Shown here: in pieces, positions 1 through 8,524 of the stretch
How the letters are laid out: every line of letters starts with the position of its first letter
Numbering within the stretch: the stretch's first letter is position 1
From: an uncultured Carboxylicivirga sp.
GTDB taxonomy: Bacteria; Bacteroidota; Bacteroidia; Bacteroidales; Marinilabiliaceae
DNA length: 64,000 bases
Reading direction: 5' to 3'
NCBI GenBank assembly: GCA_947503525.1
Contig: CANNEA010000003.1
Span: 1 to 64,000 of the forward strand
Position numbers and translations under genes: made by a program
The notes under the pieces: model-generated
Seen by the model: only the letters and a program-made list of their open reading frames with translations
What the model was told of the DNA's origin: nothing
Databases searched by the model: none

Positions 1-105
1 ATAAAACACATTATCTAAAGCTGTATTGCTTTTTTGTCTAATGACAAGGTTACGCAATGTAACGTTTACAGTCTAAGTAATAAAGCTCTTTATATGGCTC
101 TCCTC
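1..105. repeat. Direct repeat, copy A (~105 bp)
   Basis: This stretch is repeated with a few differences at 262-367, an offset of 261-262 bases. Shared blocks include attatctaaagctgtatt, ctaatgacaaggt, and a long run ending in ataaagctctttatatgg followed by ctctcctc. Both copies end in the left arm of a CTCTCCTC hairpin. The copy may extend left of the window. No coding potential is visible. Confidence 0.9.
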
Positions 106-124
106 TTTTTTATATGAGGAGAGC
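97..124. repeat. CTCTCCTC hairpin 1
   Basis: A perfect 9-bp inverted repeat, gctctcctc (97-105) and gaggagagc (116-124), with a 10-nt loop. It has the same arms as the outer ends of the DUF559 element at 359-865, so it is probably a degenerate solo copy of that end. Confidence 0.75.
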
Positions 125-221
125 TGATTAGCAGCTTTCAAAATACATAAACTACTAATGGAAGTTATATGGATATGCTTTTTGTTTTATAACTAGTGTG
201 TTGTAAAAATTGAAATATTAA

Positions 222-250
222 AACTCTCCTCCTTGTTATGGAGGAGAGTT
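222..250. repeat. CTCTCCTC hairpin 2
   Basis: A perfect 11-bp inverted repeat, aactctcctcc (222-232) and ggaggagagtt (240-250), with a 7-nt loop. It belongs to the same hairpin family as 97-124 and 359-381. It lies between the two direct-repeat copies. Confidence 0.75.
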
Positions 251-261
251 GATTAGCATGA

Positions 262-367
262 ATAAATCACATTATCTAAAGCTGTATTACTTTTTTTCTA
301 ATGACAAGGTCACAAGTAATGTAACGTTTACAGTCTAAGCAATAAAGCTCTTTATATGGCTCTCCTC
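262..367. repeat. Direct repeat, copy B (~106 bp)
   Basis: Second copy of 1-105, with a few substitutions and two small length changes. Its right end runs directly into the left inverted repeat of the DUF559 element at 359. The duplication therefore includes the element's boundary. Confidence 0.9.
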
Positions 368-865
368 CTTTTAAAGGAGGAGTACCTCGACGAAGGAGAG
401 GGGAGGTGGTTTTTATATCATTTTTATGCTACCTTGGTTATTAAATGGTTCTTAACTAATGAAAAGCAATCGCCCTGAACTGAAAAGCAGAAGAAAGAGA
501 TTAAGAAATTATTCTACGCCAGCTGAGTGTGAGCTTTGGAAATATTTAAAATCAAAGAAAGTTTGTGGTCTTAAGTTTAGACGACAACATTCAATAGGTA
601 ATTTCATACTTGATTTTTACTGTCCTGAACTAAAGCTTGGAATTGAACTTGATGGAGAATATCATATTTGCAATGAAGATAATGATAGCATAAGAGATCG
701 TAAATTAAAACAACAAGGGATAACAATATTAAGGTATGAGAATTTAATGGTATTTGAACATATTGATACACTAATAGATGAAATTGAAGATTTCAACACT
801 AATAGAGTTTAAAACCACCTCACGATTCGGAACTCATCGTACTCCTCCTTATTAAGGAGGAGAGC
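359..865 (+). mobile_element. DUF559 element bounded by 55-bp inverted repeats
   Basis: The left end (359-413) and the reverse complement of the right end (811-865) are both exactly 55 bp and match at 40 of 55 positions without gaps. The strongest blocks are the outer gctctcctcctt hairpin, the ggaggagtac block and the inner gaggtggtttt. The only gene between them is the DUF559 reading frame at 459-812, whose stop codon touches the right repeat. Related units flank the sulfatase gene at 30799-32382. No transposase is present and no clear target-site duplication is visible. Mobility is inferred; the symmetric architecture is seen directly. Confidence 0.7.
459..812 (+). CDS. DUF559 / Vsr-like endonuclease-fold protein
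   Basis: A 117-residue protein of the DUF559 family, related to very-short-patch-repair-type nucleases with the PD-(D/E)XK fold. Visible family features are TPAE near residues 20-23, RRQ at 41-43, ILDFYCPE around 50-57 and GIELDGEYH at 61-69. Asp52, Glu63 and Asp65 are the likely metal-binding acidic residues. The length is normal for the family. There is no signal peptide, so it is cytoplasmic. The gene stands alone between two 55-bp inverted repeats and is unrelated to the carbohydrate genes that follow. The family function is not established; a DNA nicking or cutting role linked to the flanking repeats is inference. A mismatch-repair Vsr role is unlikely because no dcm-type methylase is nearby. 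Confidence 0.85.
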   Translation: MKSNRPELKSRRKRLRNYSTPAECELWKYLKSKKVCGLKFRRQHSIGNFILDFYCPELKLGIELDGEYHICNEDNDSIRDRKLKQQGITILRYENLMVFEHIDTLIDEIEDFNTNRV

Positions 866-1012
866 TAAATGACAACTAACAAACGAATTACTTACGATTG
901 AATTTAAATACATAAGTGTAAATGATAAATAATGGTTTGTTTCAGATAAAATATGCATAAAAGCATGCAAGTATTAAGTAGATATTTGATGGTGTAATTA
1001 AATTAGAGAGCA

Positions 1013-2830
1013 ATGTTCAGATTATCATTCCTTATAAGTATAATAGCCCTGCACCTCGGTGTAAATGCCACGAATTATTATATAGATGCCTCATCAGGTA
1101 AGGATGGCAATACCGGCCTGACACCTCAACAGGCCTGGGCTACTTTATCAAAAGTGAACAATACATTGTTTAATGCCGGCGATAGTATCTTGTTTAAAGC
1201 TGGTGAAATATGGAGCGGACAACTACTAATTGATGATAAAGGAGTGGAGGATAAGGTAATTGTTTATACTTCATATGGAGAAGGAGATAAACCGCAAATA
1301 AATGGTTTGGGACTAGATGTATACACTATAAAGTTAGCTGATGCAAGTTATACTGAGTTTTCAGGATTTGATATTACCAATACAGGAACGGCATCACAAG
1401 CTGGTCGTTTAGGTATTTATATCACTGCTATGAGCGGAGATATTCCAGGAGTTATAGTAAAAGATTGCAATATTCATGATGTCAATGGGGAAGTTGATAA
1501 GAATCTGCAATCGAAAACAACTGGGGCGGGTTTTGGTATCTACTGGTCCAATAAAGGCAGTGCTAATGGTCGATTGGTAGATGCTTTGATTCAAGGTAAT
1601 CATATCTATCGATGTGAACGTAATGGAATGGGAGGTGCTATTAATCGCAATGTATATCATTTGCGCTTGTTAGTTAGGCAAAACCTCATTGAGCAAGTAC
1701 CAGGCGATGCCATCATCATGAATACCTGTGAAAACTCCGTTGCCGAATACAATGTGGCACGTGACTTCCCCCGTACTTTGCCTGAGAGTAATGCAGCTGC
1801 AGGCATCTGGCCTTTTAATTCCAAGAACACCATTATTCAATTTAATGAAGTGAGTGGGCATCAGGCTTATCTTGATGGACAAGGTTTTGATAGTGACTTT
1901 TGGTGTGAAAATACCACCATCCAGTACAACTATAGTCATGATAATGCCGGCGGATTTTTATTGATCTGTGGTAGCAAAGATCGCAGTGCAGATGGTGAAT
2001 CAAGCCCCAATAAAGGAACTATCGTGCGTTATAACATCAGTATTAATGATGGAGGAAGAACCTGGGGCGATCATGCACATGATTTCCCCTTAATCTATTT
2101 TCATGGCAATCCCGAAGGAACAATGATTTACAATAATACCTTCTACTATGGGAATAAAATGAACGAGTTGAATGGTAATTCACCGCATATGATTAAGGAG
2201 ATATGGGGTGAGCCGTGGTCAACATCTGTTTATAACAATATTTTTGCTTCGCAGTTGCCGGGTGCTAAAATTGACATGCGTAAAAATAAAAACACAGTCA
2301 TCGATAATAATCTCTATTACAATACACCAAGCATTGAGGATCTAGACGGTCCCATTATAGATGAACATAAAATCAATGCGAACCCGCTTTTTGTTGATGC
2401 ACTTGGCTTCACAACTGACGATTATCGCTTGCAGGAAGGTAGTCCGGCTATAAAATCAGGTCGGCTAATTCCAGACAACGGGGGACGAGATTTTTTTGGT
2501 AATGCGGTCTCTGATACCGAAGTTCCTAATGTTGGAGCCGATAATTACAACGAGTGGGTAGGTATATTTGAAGCACCTCTTCAAGACGATTTATTTATCT
2601 CTTACCCAAATATCACAAAGGACACCTTTTTCATCGATGTGCAAACGCCATTGTCAAATGCAAGGGTAAGCATAACATCCCTTAATGGAAATTTAATTTA
2701 TCAGCAGAACTATGATTTATTGCCTGCCGGAAGAAAGGAGCTAAATGTTGCCAATCAAGGTGGTGGGATGTACATTGTTCAGGTTGTGGCGGAGGCGAAG
2801 CAGCAGTCAAAAAGGTTTATAAAGCTGTGA
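1013..2830 (+). CDS. Secreted right-handed beta-helix protein with T9SS sorting domain
   Basis: A 605-residue exported protein. Residues 1-19 form a Sec signal peptide ending at VNA. The mature chain opens with NYYIDASSGKDGNTG, an entry motif typical of parallel beta-helix carbohydrate enzymes, followed by many short strands rich in Asn and by inter-strand phrases such as YNNTFYYG and VYNNIFAS. Residues from about 525 form a type A T9SS sorting domain (YPN start, RFIKL end), so it is probably exported across the outer membrane. Beta-helix proteins in PULs include polysaccharide lyases and several GH families; the catalytic family cannot be assigned by eye. It is related to the proteins at 39463 and 56378 but lacks their shared FPMAGxG segment. 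It stands as a single gene, followed by a 188-bp gap. Confidence 0.8.
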   Translation: MFRLSFLISIIALHLGVNATNYYIDASSGKDGNTGLTPQQAWATLSKVNNTLFNAGDSILFKAGEIWSGQLLIDDKGVEDKVIVYTSYGEGDKPQINGLGLDVYTIKLADASYTEFSGFDITNTGTASQAGRLGIYITAMSGDIPGVIVKDCNIHDVNGEVDKNLQSKTTGAGFGIYWSNKGSANGRLVDALIQGNHIYRCERNGMGGAINRNVYHLRLLVRQNLIEQVPGDAIIMNTCENSVAEYNVARDFPRTLPESNAAAGIWPFNSKNTIIQFNEVSGHQAYLDGQGFDSDFWCENTTIQYNYSHDNAGGFLLICGSKDRSADGESSPNKGTIVRYNISINDGGRTWGDHAHDFPLIYFHGNPEGTMIYNNTFYYGNKMNELNGNSPHMIKEIWGEPWSTSVYNNIFASQLPGAKIDMRKNKNTVIDNNLYYNTPSIEDLDGPIIDEHKINANPLFVDALGFTTDDYRLQEGSPAIKSGRLIPDNGGRDFFGNAVSDTEVPNVGADNYNEWVGIFEAPLQDDLFISYPNITKDTFFIDVQTPLSNARVSITSLNGNLIYQQNYDLLPAGRKELNVANQGGGMYIVQVVAEAKQQSKRFIKL

Positions 2831-3018
2831 ATGATGTGCCTGGGAATTAGGGTTTAGTTTTAGTTTTTCTTCAAAAAACGGCACAAATTAACCCTAAGAA
2901 TAACACAAAAACATCATTGTCTTATATAAGATAGCCATTGATTAATCTGTGGCTGTCCGCTTCTTGAATTCTGACTAGTTTTAAAATTAGGTATAATGTC
3001 GAAATTTTAGAACCGGAT

Positions 3019-4530
3019 ATGAAACAACTAACAATATGCATTTTGAGTTTGATGCTATTTGGCATCACTACATTTGCTCAAAATAAGAAACCAAACATCG
3101 TTATCATTTATGTGGATGATTTAGGTTATGGCGACTTAAGTTGCTATGGTGCCACAGAAGTGCAAACCCCTAATGTTGATAAATTGGCCAATGGAGGTGT
3201 TAAGTTTACCGATGGCCATTGTTCAGCCGCTACCTGCACACCATCACGTTATTCATTATTAACTGGCCGTTATGCCTTTCGAAAAGATGCTGCCGTATTA
3301 CCGGGAGATGCCCCATTACTGATCAGTACTGACAGGGCCACTCTGCCCGGAATGTTAAAGCAAAATGGTTATAATACGGCAGTTGTTGGTAAATGGCATT
3401 TAGGCTTAGGTAATGGCAATGTAGATTGGAATGGAAAAGTAGCTCCAGGTCCCTTGGAAATTGGTTTTGATTACAGCTACCTGATTCCATCAACCGGTGA
3501 CCGTGTGCCTTCTGTCATGTTGGAAAACTACCATGTGGTTGGTCTCGATCAGGAAGACCCAATTGAAATCAGCTACAAGAAAAAAATAGGTGATGATCCG
3601 ACTGGTATCGAAAATCCCGAACTGTTGCGTTATCCATCCGATGATTTCCATGGGAAAACGATTGTGAATGGCGTGAGCCGGATTGGTTATATGTCGGGAG
3701 GAAACTCCGCTCGCTTTCGTGATGAAACCGTTCCCTACCAGATGTTGAACAAAGCACGTTTGTTTATCGATGAAAGCAAGAAAGAACCGTTTTTCCTGTA
3801 TTTTGCCTTCCATGATATACATGTGCCACGCTTGCCGGATGCACCGTTCATTGGTGCCACCAATATGGGTGTGAGAGGCGATGCAATCGTGCAAATGGAT
3901 TACATCACCGGAGAGTTAATCAATCATCTTGAGCTTAGAGGCCTGAGCGAAAATACCATTATTGTTTTTTCAAGCGACAACGGCCCCGTGCTAGATGATG
4001 GTTATTTAGATGAATCTGTTGAGTTGCTTGGCAAACATCAACCTGCAGGTCCTTTTCGTGGCAACAAATACAGTGCCTACGAAGCAGGTACTCGTGTGCC
4101 AACAATCGTATACTGGCCAGGTACCCTGGAATCTAAGGAGAGTGATGCCTTAGTGACTCAAACCGACTTATACGCATCTTTTGCAGAGTTAATTGGACAT
4201 CAGTTGGATAAGACTGAAGCACCAGATAGTGAAGCCATGTGGTCAACTTTTGCAGGTCAATCTGATGCAGGCCGTGAGTTTCTACTGGAAGAATCAGTGA
4301 CACTTTCACTACGCCATGGTCAATACAAATATATCCATCCCACCAAGAAAAAACCAAGCTGGATAAAGGTTGAAAAAAATATTGAAGCAGGTACATCTAC
4401 TGAACCGCAATTATTCGATTTATCAAAAGACACTGGCGAACAAGTGAATATTGCAGCGAAGAATAAAAGACTGGTTAAGAAGATGCAGGCCGAGATTGAA
4501 CGAATCAAAAACAATGAAGTAACTCGCTAG
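3019..4530 (+). CDS. S1 family sulfatase
   Basis: A 503-residue formylglycine-dependent sulfatase. Residues 1-20 are a Sec signal peptide ending TTFA. The metal-binding pair is Asp33-Asp34 in YVDDLGYGD. The modification motif is C73-T-P-S-R, whose Cys would become formylglycine. VVGKWHLG and FSSDNGP give the remaining active-site Lys, His, Asp and Asn. It hydrolyses sulfate esters, presumably on oligosaccharides in the periplasm. It is the first gene of a run with a second sulfatase 31 bp downstream, a GH2 enzyme and a third sulfatase. The Cys-type motif needs a sulfatase-maturing enzyme encoded elsewhere. Substrate position is not inferable. Confidence 0.93.
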   Translation: MKQLTICILSLMLFGITTFAQNKKPNIVIIYVDDLGYGDLSCYGATEVQTPNVDKLANGGVKFTDGHCSAATCTPSRYSLLTGRYAFRKDAAVLPGDAPLLISTDRATLPGMLKQNGYNTAVVGKWHLGLGNGNVDWNGKVAPGPLEIGFDYSYLIPSTGDRVPSVMLENYHVVGLDQEDPIEISYKKKIGDDPTGIENPELLRYPSDDFHGKTIVNGVSRIGYMSGGNSARFRDETVPYQMLNKARLFIDESKKEPFFLYFAFHDIHVPRLPDAPFIGATNMGVRGDAIVQMDYITGELINHLELRGLSENTIIVFSSDNGPVLDDGYLDESVELLGKHQPAGPFRGNKYSAYEAGTRVPTIVYWPGTLESKESDALVTQTDLYASFAELIGHQLDKTEAPDSEAMWSTFAGQSDAGREFLLEESVTLSLRHGQYKYIHPTKKKPSWIKVEKNIEAGTSTEPQLFDLSKDTGEQVNIAAKNKRLVKKMQAEIERIKNNEVTR

Positions 4531-4561
4531 TCGTGTACTAAATAAAATAAACCTCACATCA

Positions 4562-6001
4562 ATGAAGAATCTAAAGTATATATATCCGATAATCATTGCC
4601 TTTGCTTTGTTTTCCTGCAAGGCTAAGGAAAAGACAGAAGGCACAAAGAAACAAGCTAATATTCTTTTGTTATTAGCTGATGATATGGGTTATGGTGAAT
4701 TGGGCAGTTATGGTCAGGAGCGAATTCAAACCCCTGTTCTTGACAATTTGACAAAGCAAGGCATGCGTTTTACTGATTTTTATGCCGGTAACGCCGTCTG
4801 TTCACCATCTCGTGCAGTATTAATGACCGGTAAATCATCATCATTCAATACCATTCGGGGTAACAGTGGACATTTTGATAATGATAGATGGATGCGTGTT
4901 GCACTTAAAAAGGATGATGTTACGATGGCTGAAATGTTGGGGCAGGCTGGTTACCAAACAGGATTTGTTGGTAAATGGCATTTGGGCGACCCAAATGATG
5001 TGTCTACCTGGGCTCACAATCGTGGTTTTGATTATGCGGTGCAGGAGCAATGGGGTTCACGCTTTGGAGGGCTTGAGTTTGATGAGCGTATGCATAGAAT
5101 TAATGGCATGCAGGATTCAATATTCTATGATGTAAATGAATGGGAGTGTCTGGATGATTTCAGAACAAATTTAGCGTTTAACTGGCTTGATAAACTCAAT
5201 ACTGAGAAGCCTTTCTTTTTATTTATGTCGTATCGTGCACCACATGGTCATGAATACACAATTGGTAATAATACGCTTTATCAGGATAAAGACTGGCCTG
5301 AGGCAGAACGCCTGCATGCTTCAAAAATCACATTGCTGGATAAGCAGGTTGGGCGTATGCTGGCCAAGCTGGAAGATTTGGGTGAACTCGATAATACTTT
5401 GATTATTTTTACAAGTGATAATGGTGCTCATAAAGAAGGCCGCGGACATAGTCCAAATTTCTTTAAGAGCAATGGGAAACTCAAAGGTATAAAACGTGAT
5501 ATGTATGAAGGGGGTATTCGTGTGCCAATGATAGCTTATTGGAATGGTCATATTAAAGCAGGAAGTACCTCACATCATATTTCAAGCGCACAGGATTTAA
5601 TGCCTACATTTGCAGAAGTAGCTGGTATTACTATTCCGGAAGCATCTAATGGCGTTTCTATTTTACCTGCATTAACCGGTGAAGAACAAATGGAGCATGA
5701 ATTTTTAAATTGGGAATTTCAGCTGGATGGCTGGTATCGACTCATGCCAACCGGAGGTTTTCGTCAGTCGGCACGTATGGGTAAATGGAAGGCTGTGCGC
5801 TATGGTATTGATTCACCAACAGAGTTATATGACCTGAATAACGACATTAAAGAACAACATAATATAGCAGCAAAACATCCTGAAATTGTTGAAATGATGG
5901 AATTAGCATTTAAAAACCGTTCAGAGAACGACGCATTTCCAGAGGGTGGTGTTATACTGGATTATAAGCCATCGGACAGATATAAATCAGCTCAGCAATA
6001 G
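4562..6001 (+). CDS. S1 family sulfatase, lipoprotein
   Basis: A 479-residue sulfatase with a lipoprotein signal (LFSC, Cys19), so it is probably membrane-anchored. Asp40-Asp41 lie in LADDMGYGE, and the formylglycine precursor is Cys80 in CSPSR. FVGKWHLGDP and FTSDNGAH complete the active site. The C-terminal part (WELDGWYR-like stretch, then ARMGKWKAVRYG and LYDLNNDIKEQHN) is the usual S1 subdomain. It lies 31 bp after the previous sulfatase and 14 bp before a GH2 gene, so joint transcription is likely. The pair of sulfatases plus a GH2 suggests desulfation before exo-cleavage. Confidence 0.93.
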   Translation: MKNLKYIYPIIIAFALFSCKAKEKTEGTKKQANILLLLADDMGYGELGSYGQERIQTPVLDNLTKQGMRFTDFYAGNAVCSPSRAVLMTGKSSSFNTIRGNSGHFDNDRWMRVALKKDDVTMAEMLGQAGYQTGFVGKWHLGDPNDVSTWAHNRGFDYAVQEQWGSRFGGLEFDERMHRINGMQDSIFYDVNEWECLDDFRTNLAFNWLDKLNTEKPFFLFMSYRAPHGHEYTIGNNTLYQDKDWPEAERLHASKITLLDKQVGRMLAKLEDLGELDNTLIIFTSDNGAHKEGRGHSPNFFKSNGKLKGIKRDMYEGGIRVPMIAYWNGHIKAGSTSHHISSAQDLMPTFAEVAGITIPEASNGVSILPALTGEEQMEHEFLNWEFQLDGWYRLMPTGGFRQSARMGKWKAVRYGIDSPTELYDLNNDIKEQHNIAAKHPEIVEMMELAFKNRSENDAFPEGGVILDYKPSDRYKSAQQ

Positions 6002-6015
6002 GGCATATCAGAAAA

Positions 6016-8493
6016 ATGACAAGCATGAAGTATTTTATAATTAAATTAATTTTTCTGGGATTGATAGCCAGCAGTTGCACTGAACAAGCTGACAGCCGTC
6101 GGGTAGAATTATTAGATAGCAACTGGCTATTTATTAATGAGGATGTCAAAGGTGCTGAACAAGTTAGCCTTAAGACTGATGACTGGGAATCGGTTACAGT
6201 GCCCCATGACTGGGCTATCAAGGGACCCTTTGATGAGGCAGTAGATAAGCAAAGTGGCATTATTAAGCAGAATAATGAGAAGATCGCAACAGAAAAGACG
6301 GGCCGTACTGGTGCCCTACCACATGTTGGGATTGGTTGGTATCGAAATAGTTTTACGGTGCCAGACTTTGATTCGGATAAAACGGTACTGTTAACCTTTG
6401 ACGGTGCCATAAGCCAAGCACAGGTTTATATCAATGGCACAAAAGTAGGAGAATGGAAAAATGGCTATAACTATTTCTACTTTGACATAAGCCAATATCT
6501 TCAAAAAGGCGATAACCTGTTGGCTGTTCGCCTGGAGAATCTGCCTCATTCATCTCGCTGGTATCCTGGAGCAGGCCTGTTTCGTAAGGTACAGTTAGTT
6601 GTTAAAGATAAGGTCTCATTCCAACATTGGGGGCATTTTATCACAACTCCTCAGGTGTCTGCCGAACTTGCTACCGTTAATATTAAAAGCAAGGTTAATG
6701 GCGATGATGTACATGTAGAGACATTAATCAAGGATGAAGCTGGAAATGTTGTAGCTCGTAATTATTCAGAAGAAACAAACGGCAATGAAATAGAACAAAT
6801 ATTGGAAATTGCTAAGCCTTCCATTTGGGATATTGAAACACCCAATCTTTATTATGCCGAGTTAAGTTTGTATCAGAATGGTGTCTTGAAAGATAAGGAA
6901 ACCATTCGTTTTGGTATTCGAAAAATTGAGTACAATGCTGATAAAGGCGGATTTTTATTAAACGATAAGGTGACTAAATTTAAAGGTGTTTGTTTACATC
7001 ACGATTTAGGACCTTTGGGAGCAGCCATTAACAAAACTGCCCTAAAAAGACAATTGACAATTCTAAAAGATATGGGGTGCAATGCCATTCGTTCGTCTCA
7101 TAATATGCCATCATTGGAGCAGTTGGAATTGTGCGATGAAATGGGTTTTTTGTTTTTAGCAGAAAGCTTTGATGAGTGGAAAAAGCCAAAGATGAAAAAC
7201 GGTTACAACCTGTTTTTTGAGGAGTGGGCCGAAAAAGATGTGGTGAATCTGGTACATGCTACGCGTAACCATCCTTGCATTGTGATGTGGAGTTCGGGCA
7301 ATGAAGTACCCGATCAATATGGTGAAGCCGGCGTAAATAGGGCAAAGTGGCTGCAGGATATTTTTCATCGTGAAGATCCAACACGGCCTGTTACTGTAGG
7401 AATGGATCAAGTGGAGACCACCATGAAAAGCGGATTTGGTGCTGTGATGGATATTCCCGGCTTGAACTATCGCTTACATCTATACGAAGATGCTTACGAG
7501 AAATTTCCCCAGGGAATGTTACTTGGTTCAGAAACGGCGTCTACAGTGAGTACGAGAGGTTTTTATCGTTTTCCTGTGGAACAGATAAAAGATGATTATA
7601 ACGCAACTAAAGCACAGAAAAAAGCTATTTATGGCGATACCTATCAGTGTTCGTCATATGATTTAGAATATTGTGGCTGGTCTAACCTACCGGAGGATGA
7701 TTTTGTGCTGCAGGATGATAAACCATGGGTGATTGGCGAGTTTGTATGGACAGGCTTTGACTATCTTGGCGAACCAACACCATTCGACCAATTCTGGCCA
7801 TCACGAAGCTCCTACTTTGGTATTTGCGATTTAGCAGGCTTGCCAAAAGATAGATATTATTTGTATCGCAGTCGTTGGAATACAAAAAACGAAACCTTAC
7901 ATATATTGCCACACTGGAACTGGGAAGGTCGAGAAGGCGAGATAACACCTGTTTTTGTATACACGAACTATAGCAGTGCCGAGCTATTTGTTAATGGCCT
8001 TAGTAAAGGCATTAAAACCAAAACTAAAGGAGAGAGCCCACAGCATCGTTATCGATTAATGTGGATGGATGTAAAGTATCAGCCAGGAACACTTAAAGTA
8101 GTTGCTTTTGATGATAACGGAAAAGCTGTTGCTGAAAAAGAACTGCACACAGCTGGAAAGCCCTATCATCTTGAACTAAAGGCTGATCGAGATGTGATCG
8201 CTGCCGATGGAAATGATTTGAGTTATGTAACGGTTTCTGTCGTTGATAAAGATGGAAATTTATGCCCAAGAGCTGATAATCAATTAAGGTTTGATGTTGA
8301 GGGTGCTGGCAGATTTAAAGCTGTTTGTAACGGTGATGCTACTTCTTTAGAGATGTTTCATTTACCAACCATGAAGGCATTTAATGGACAATTGGTAGTG
8401 ACGATACAATCTTTAAAGCAAGCAGGTGATATTAAATTAATAGTAAGAGGTGAAGAGGTGAAGTCTTCAACTTTAACATTGAGTGCGGAATAG
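6016..8493 (+). CDS. GH2 family glycosidase (beta-galactosidase-like), lipoprotein
   Basis: An 825-residue GH2 enzyme. Translation may begin at 6016 or at the Met codon at 6025, which gives a more standard lipoprotein signal (LIASSC, Cys21 in the longer numbering). The N-terminal sugar-binding jelly-roll includes VPHDWAI and GIGWYRNSF. An immunoglobulin-like domain follows, then the TIM barrel from about residue 310. The acid/base is probably Glu430 in SSGNEVP and the nucleophile Glu506 in LGSETAS. C-terminal beta-sandwich domains follow, with one starting around GKPYHLELKADRD. GH2 members act on beta-galactosides, beta-mannosides or beta-glucuronides; beta-galactosidase is the best guess from its context among agarase-family genes. 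It sits inside a sulfatase operon. Confidence 0.9.
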   Translation: MTSMKYFIIKLIFLGLIASSCTEQADSRRVELLDSNWLFINEDVKGAEQVSLKTDDWESVTVPHDWAIKGPFDEAVDKQSGIIKQNNEKIATEKTGRTGALPHVGIGWYRNSFTVPDFDSDKTVLLTFDGAISQAQVYINGTKVGEWKNGYNYFYFDISQYLQKGDNLLAVRLENLPHSSRWYPGAGLFRKVQLVVKDKVSFQHWGHFITTPQVSAELATVNIKSKVNGDDVHVETLIKDEAGNVVARNYSEETNGNEIEQILEIAKPSIWDIETPNLYYAELSLYQNGVLKDKETIRFGIRKIEYNADKGGFLLNDKVTKFKGVCLHHDLGPLGAAINKTALKRQLTILKDMGCNAIRSSHNMPSLEQLELCDEMGFLFLAESFDEWKKPKMKNGYNLFFEEWAEKDVVNLVHATRNHPCIVMWSSGNEVPDQYGEAGVNRAKWLQDIFHREDPTRPVTVGMDQVETTMKSGFGAVMDIPGLNYRLHLYEDAYEKFPQGMLLGSETASTVSTRGFYRFPVEQIKDDYNATKAQKKAIYGDTYQCSSYDLEYCGWSNLPEDDFVLQDDKPWVIGEFVWTGFDYLGEPTPFDQFWPSRSSYFGICDLAGLPKDRYYLYRSRWNTKNETLHILPHWNWEGREGEITPVFVYTNYSSAELFVNGLSKGIKTKTKGESPQHRYRLMWMDVKYQPGTLKVVAFDDNGKAVAEKELHTAGKPYHLELKADRDVIAADGNDLSYVTVSVVDKDGNLCPRADNQLRFDVEGAGRFKAVCNGDATSLEMFHLPTMKAFNGQLVVTIQSLKQAGDIKLIVRGEEVKSSTLTLSAE

Positions 8494-8524
8494 GGTTTAG
8501 AAACGAAATTGTAAAAAAAATCAT

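Noticed and set aside
459-812. Vsr mismatch-repair endonuclease
   Set aside because: The family wording is that of DUF559, and no cytosine methyltransferase accompanies it.
359-865. Classical insertion sequence
   Set aside because: No DDE or tyrosine/serine transposase is encoded and no target-site duplication is evident. The element is described as a DUF559 unit with inverted repeats instead.
3490-3894. 134-codon minus-strand frame opposite the first sulfatase
   Set aside because: It is a shadow of the real gene with low-complexity His-rich composition. The same applies to the other minus-strand frames in the window.
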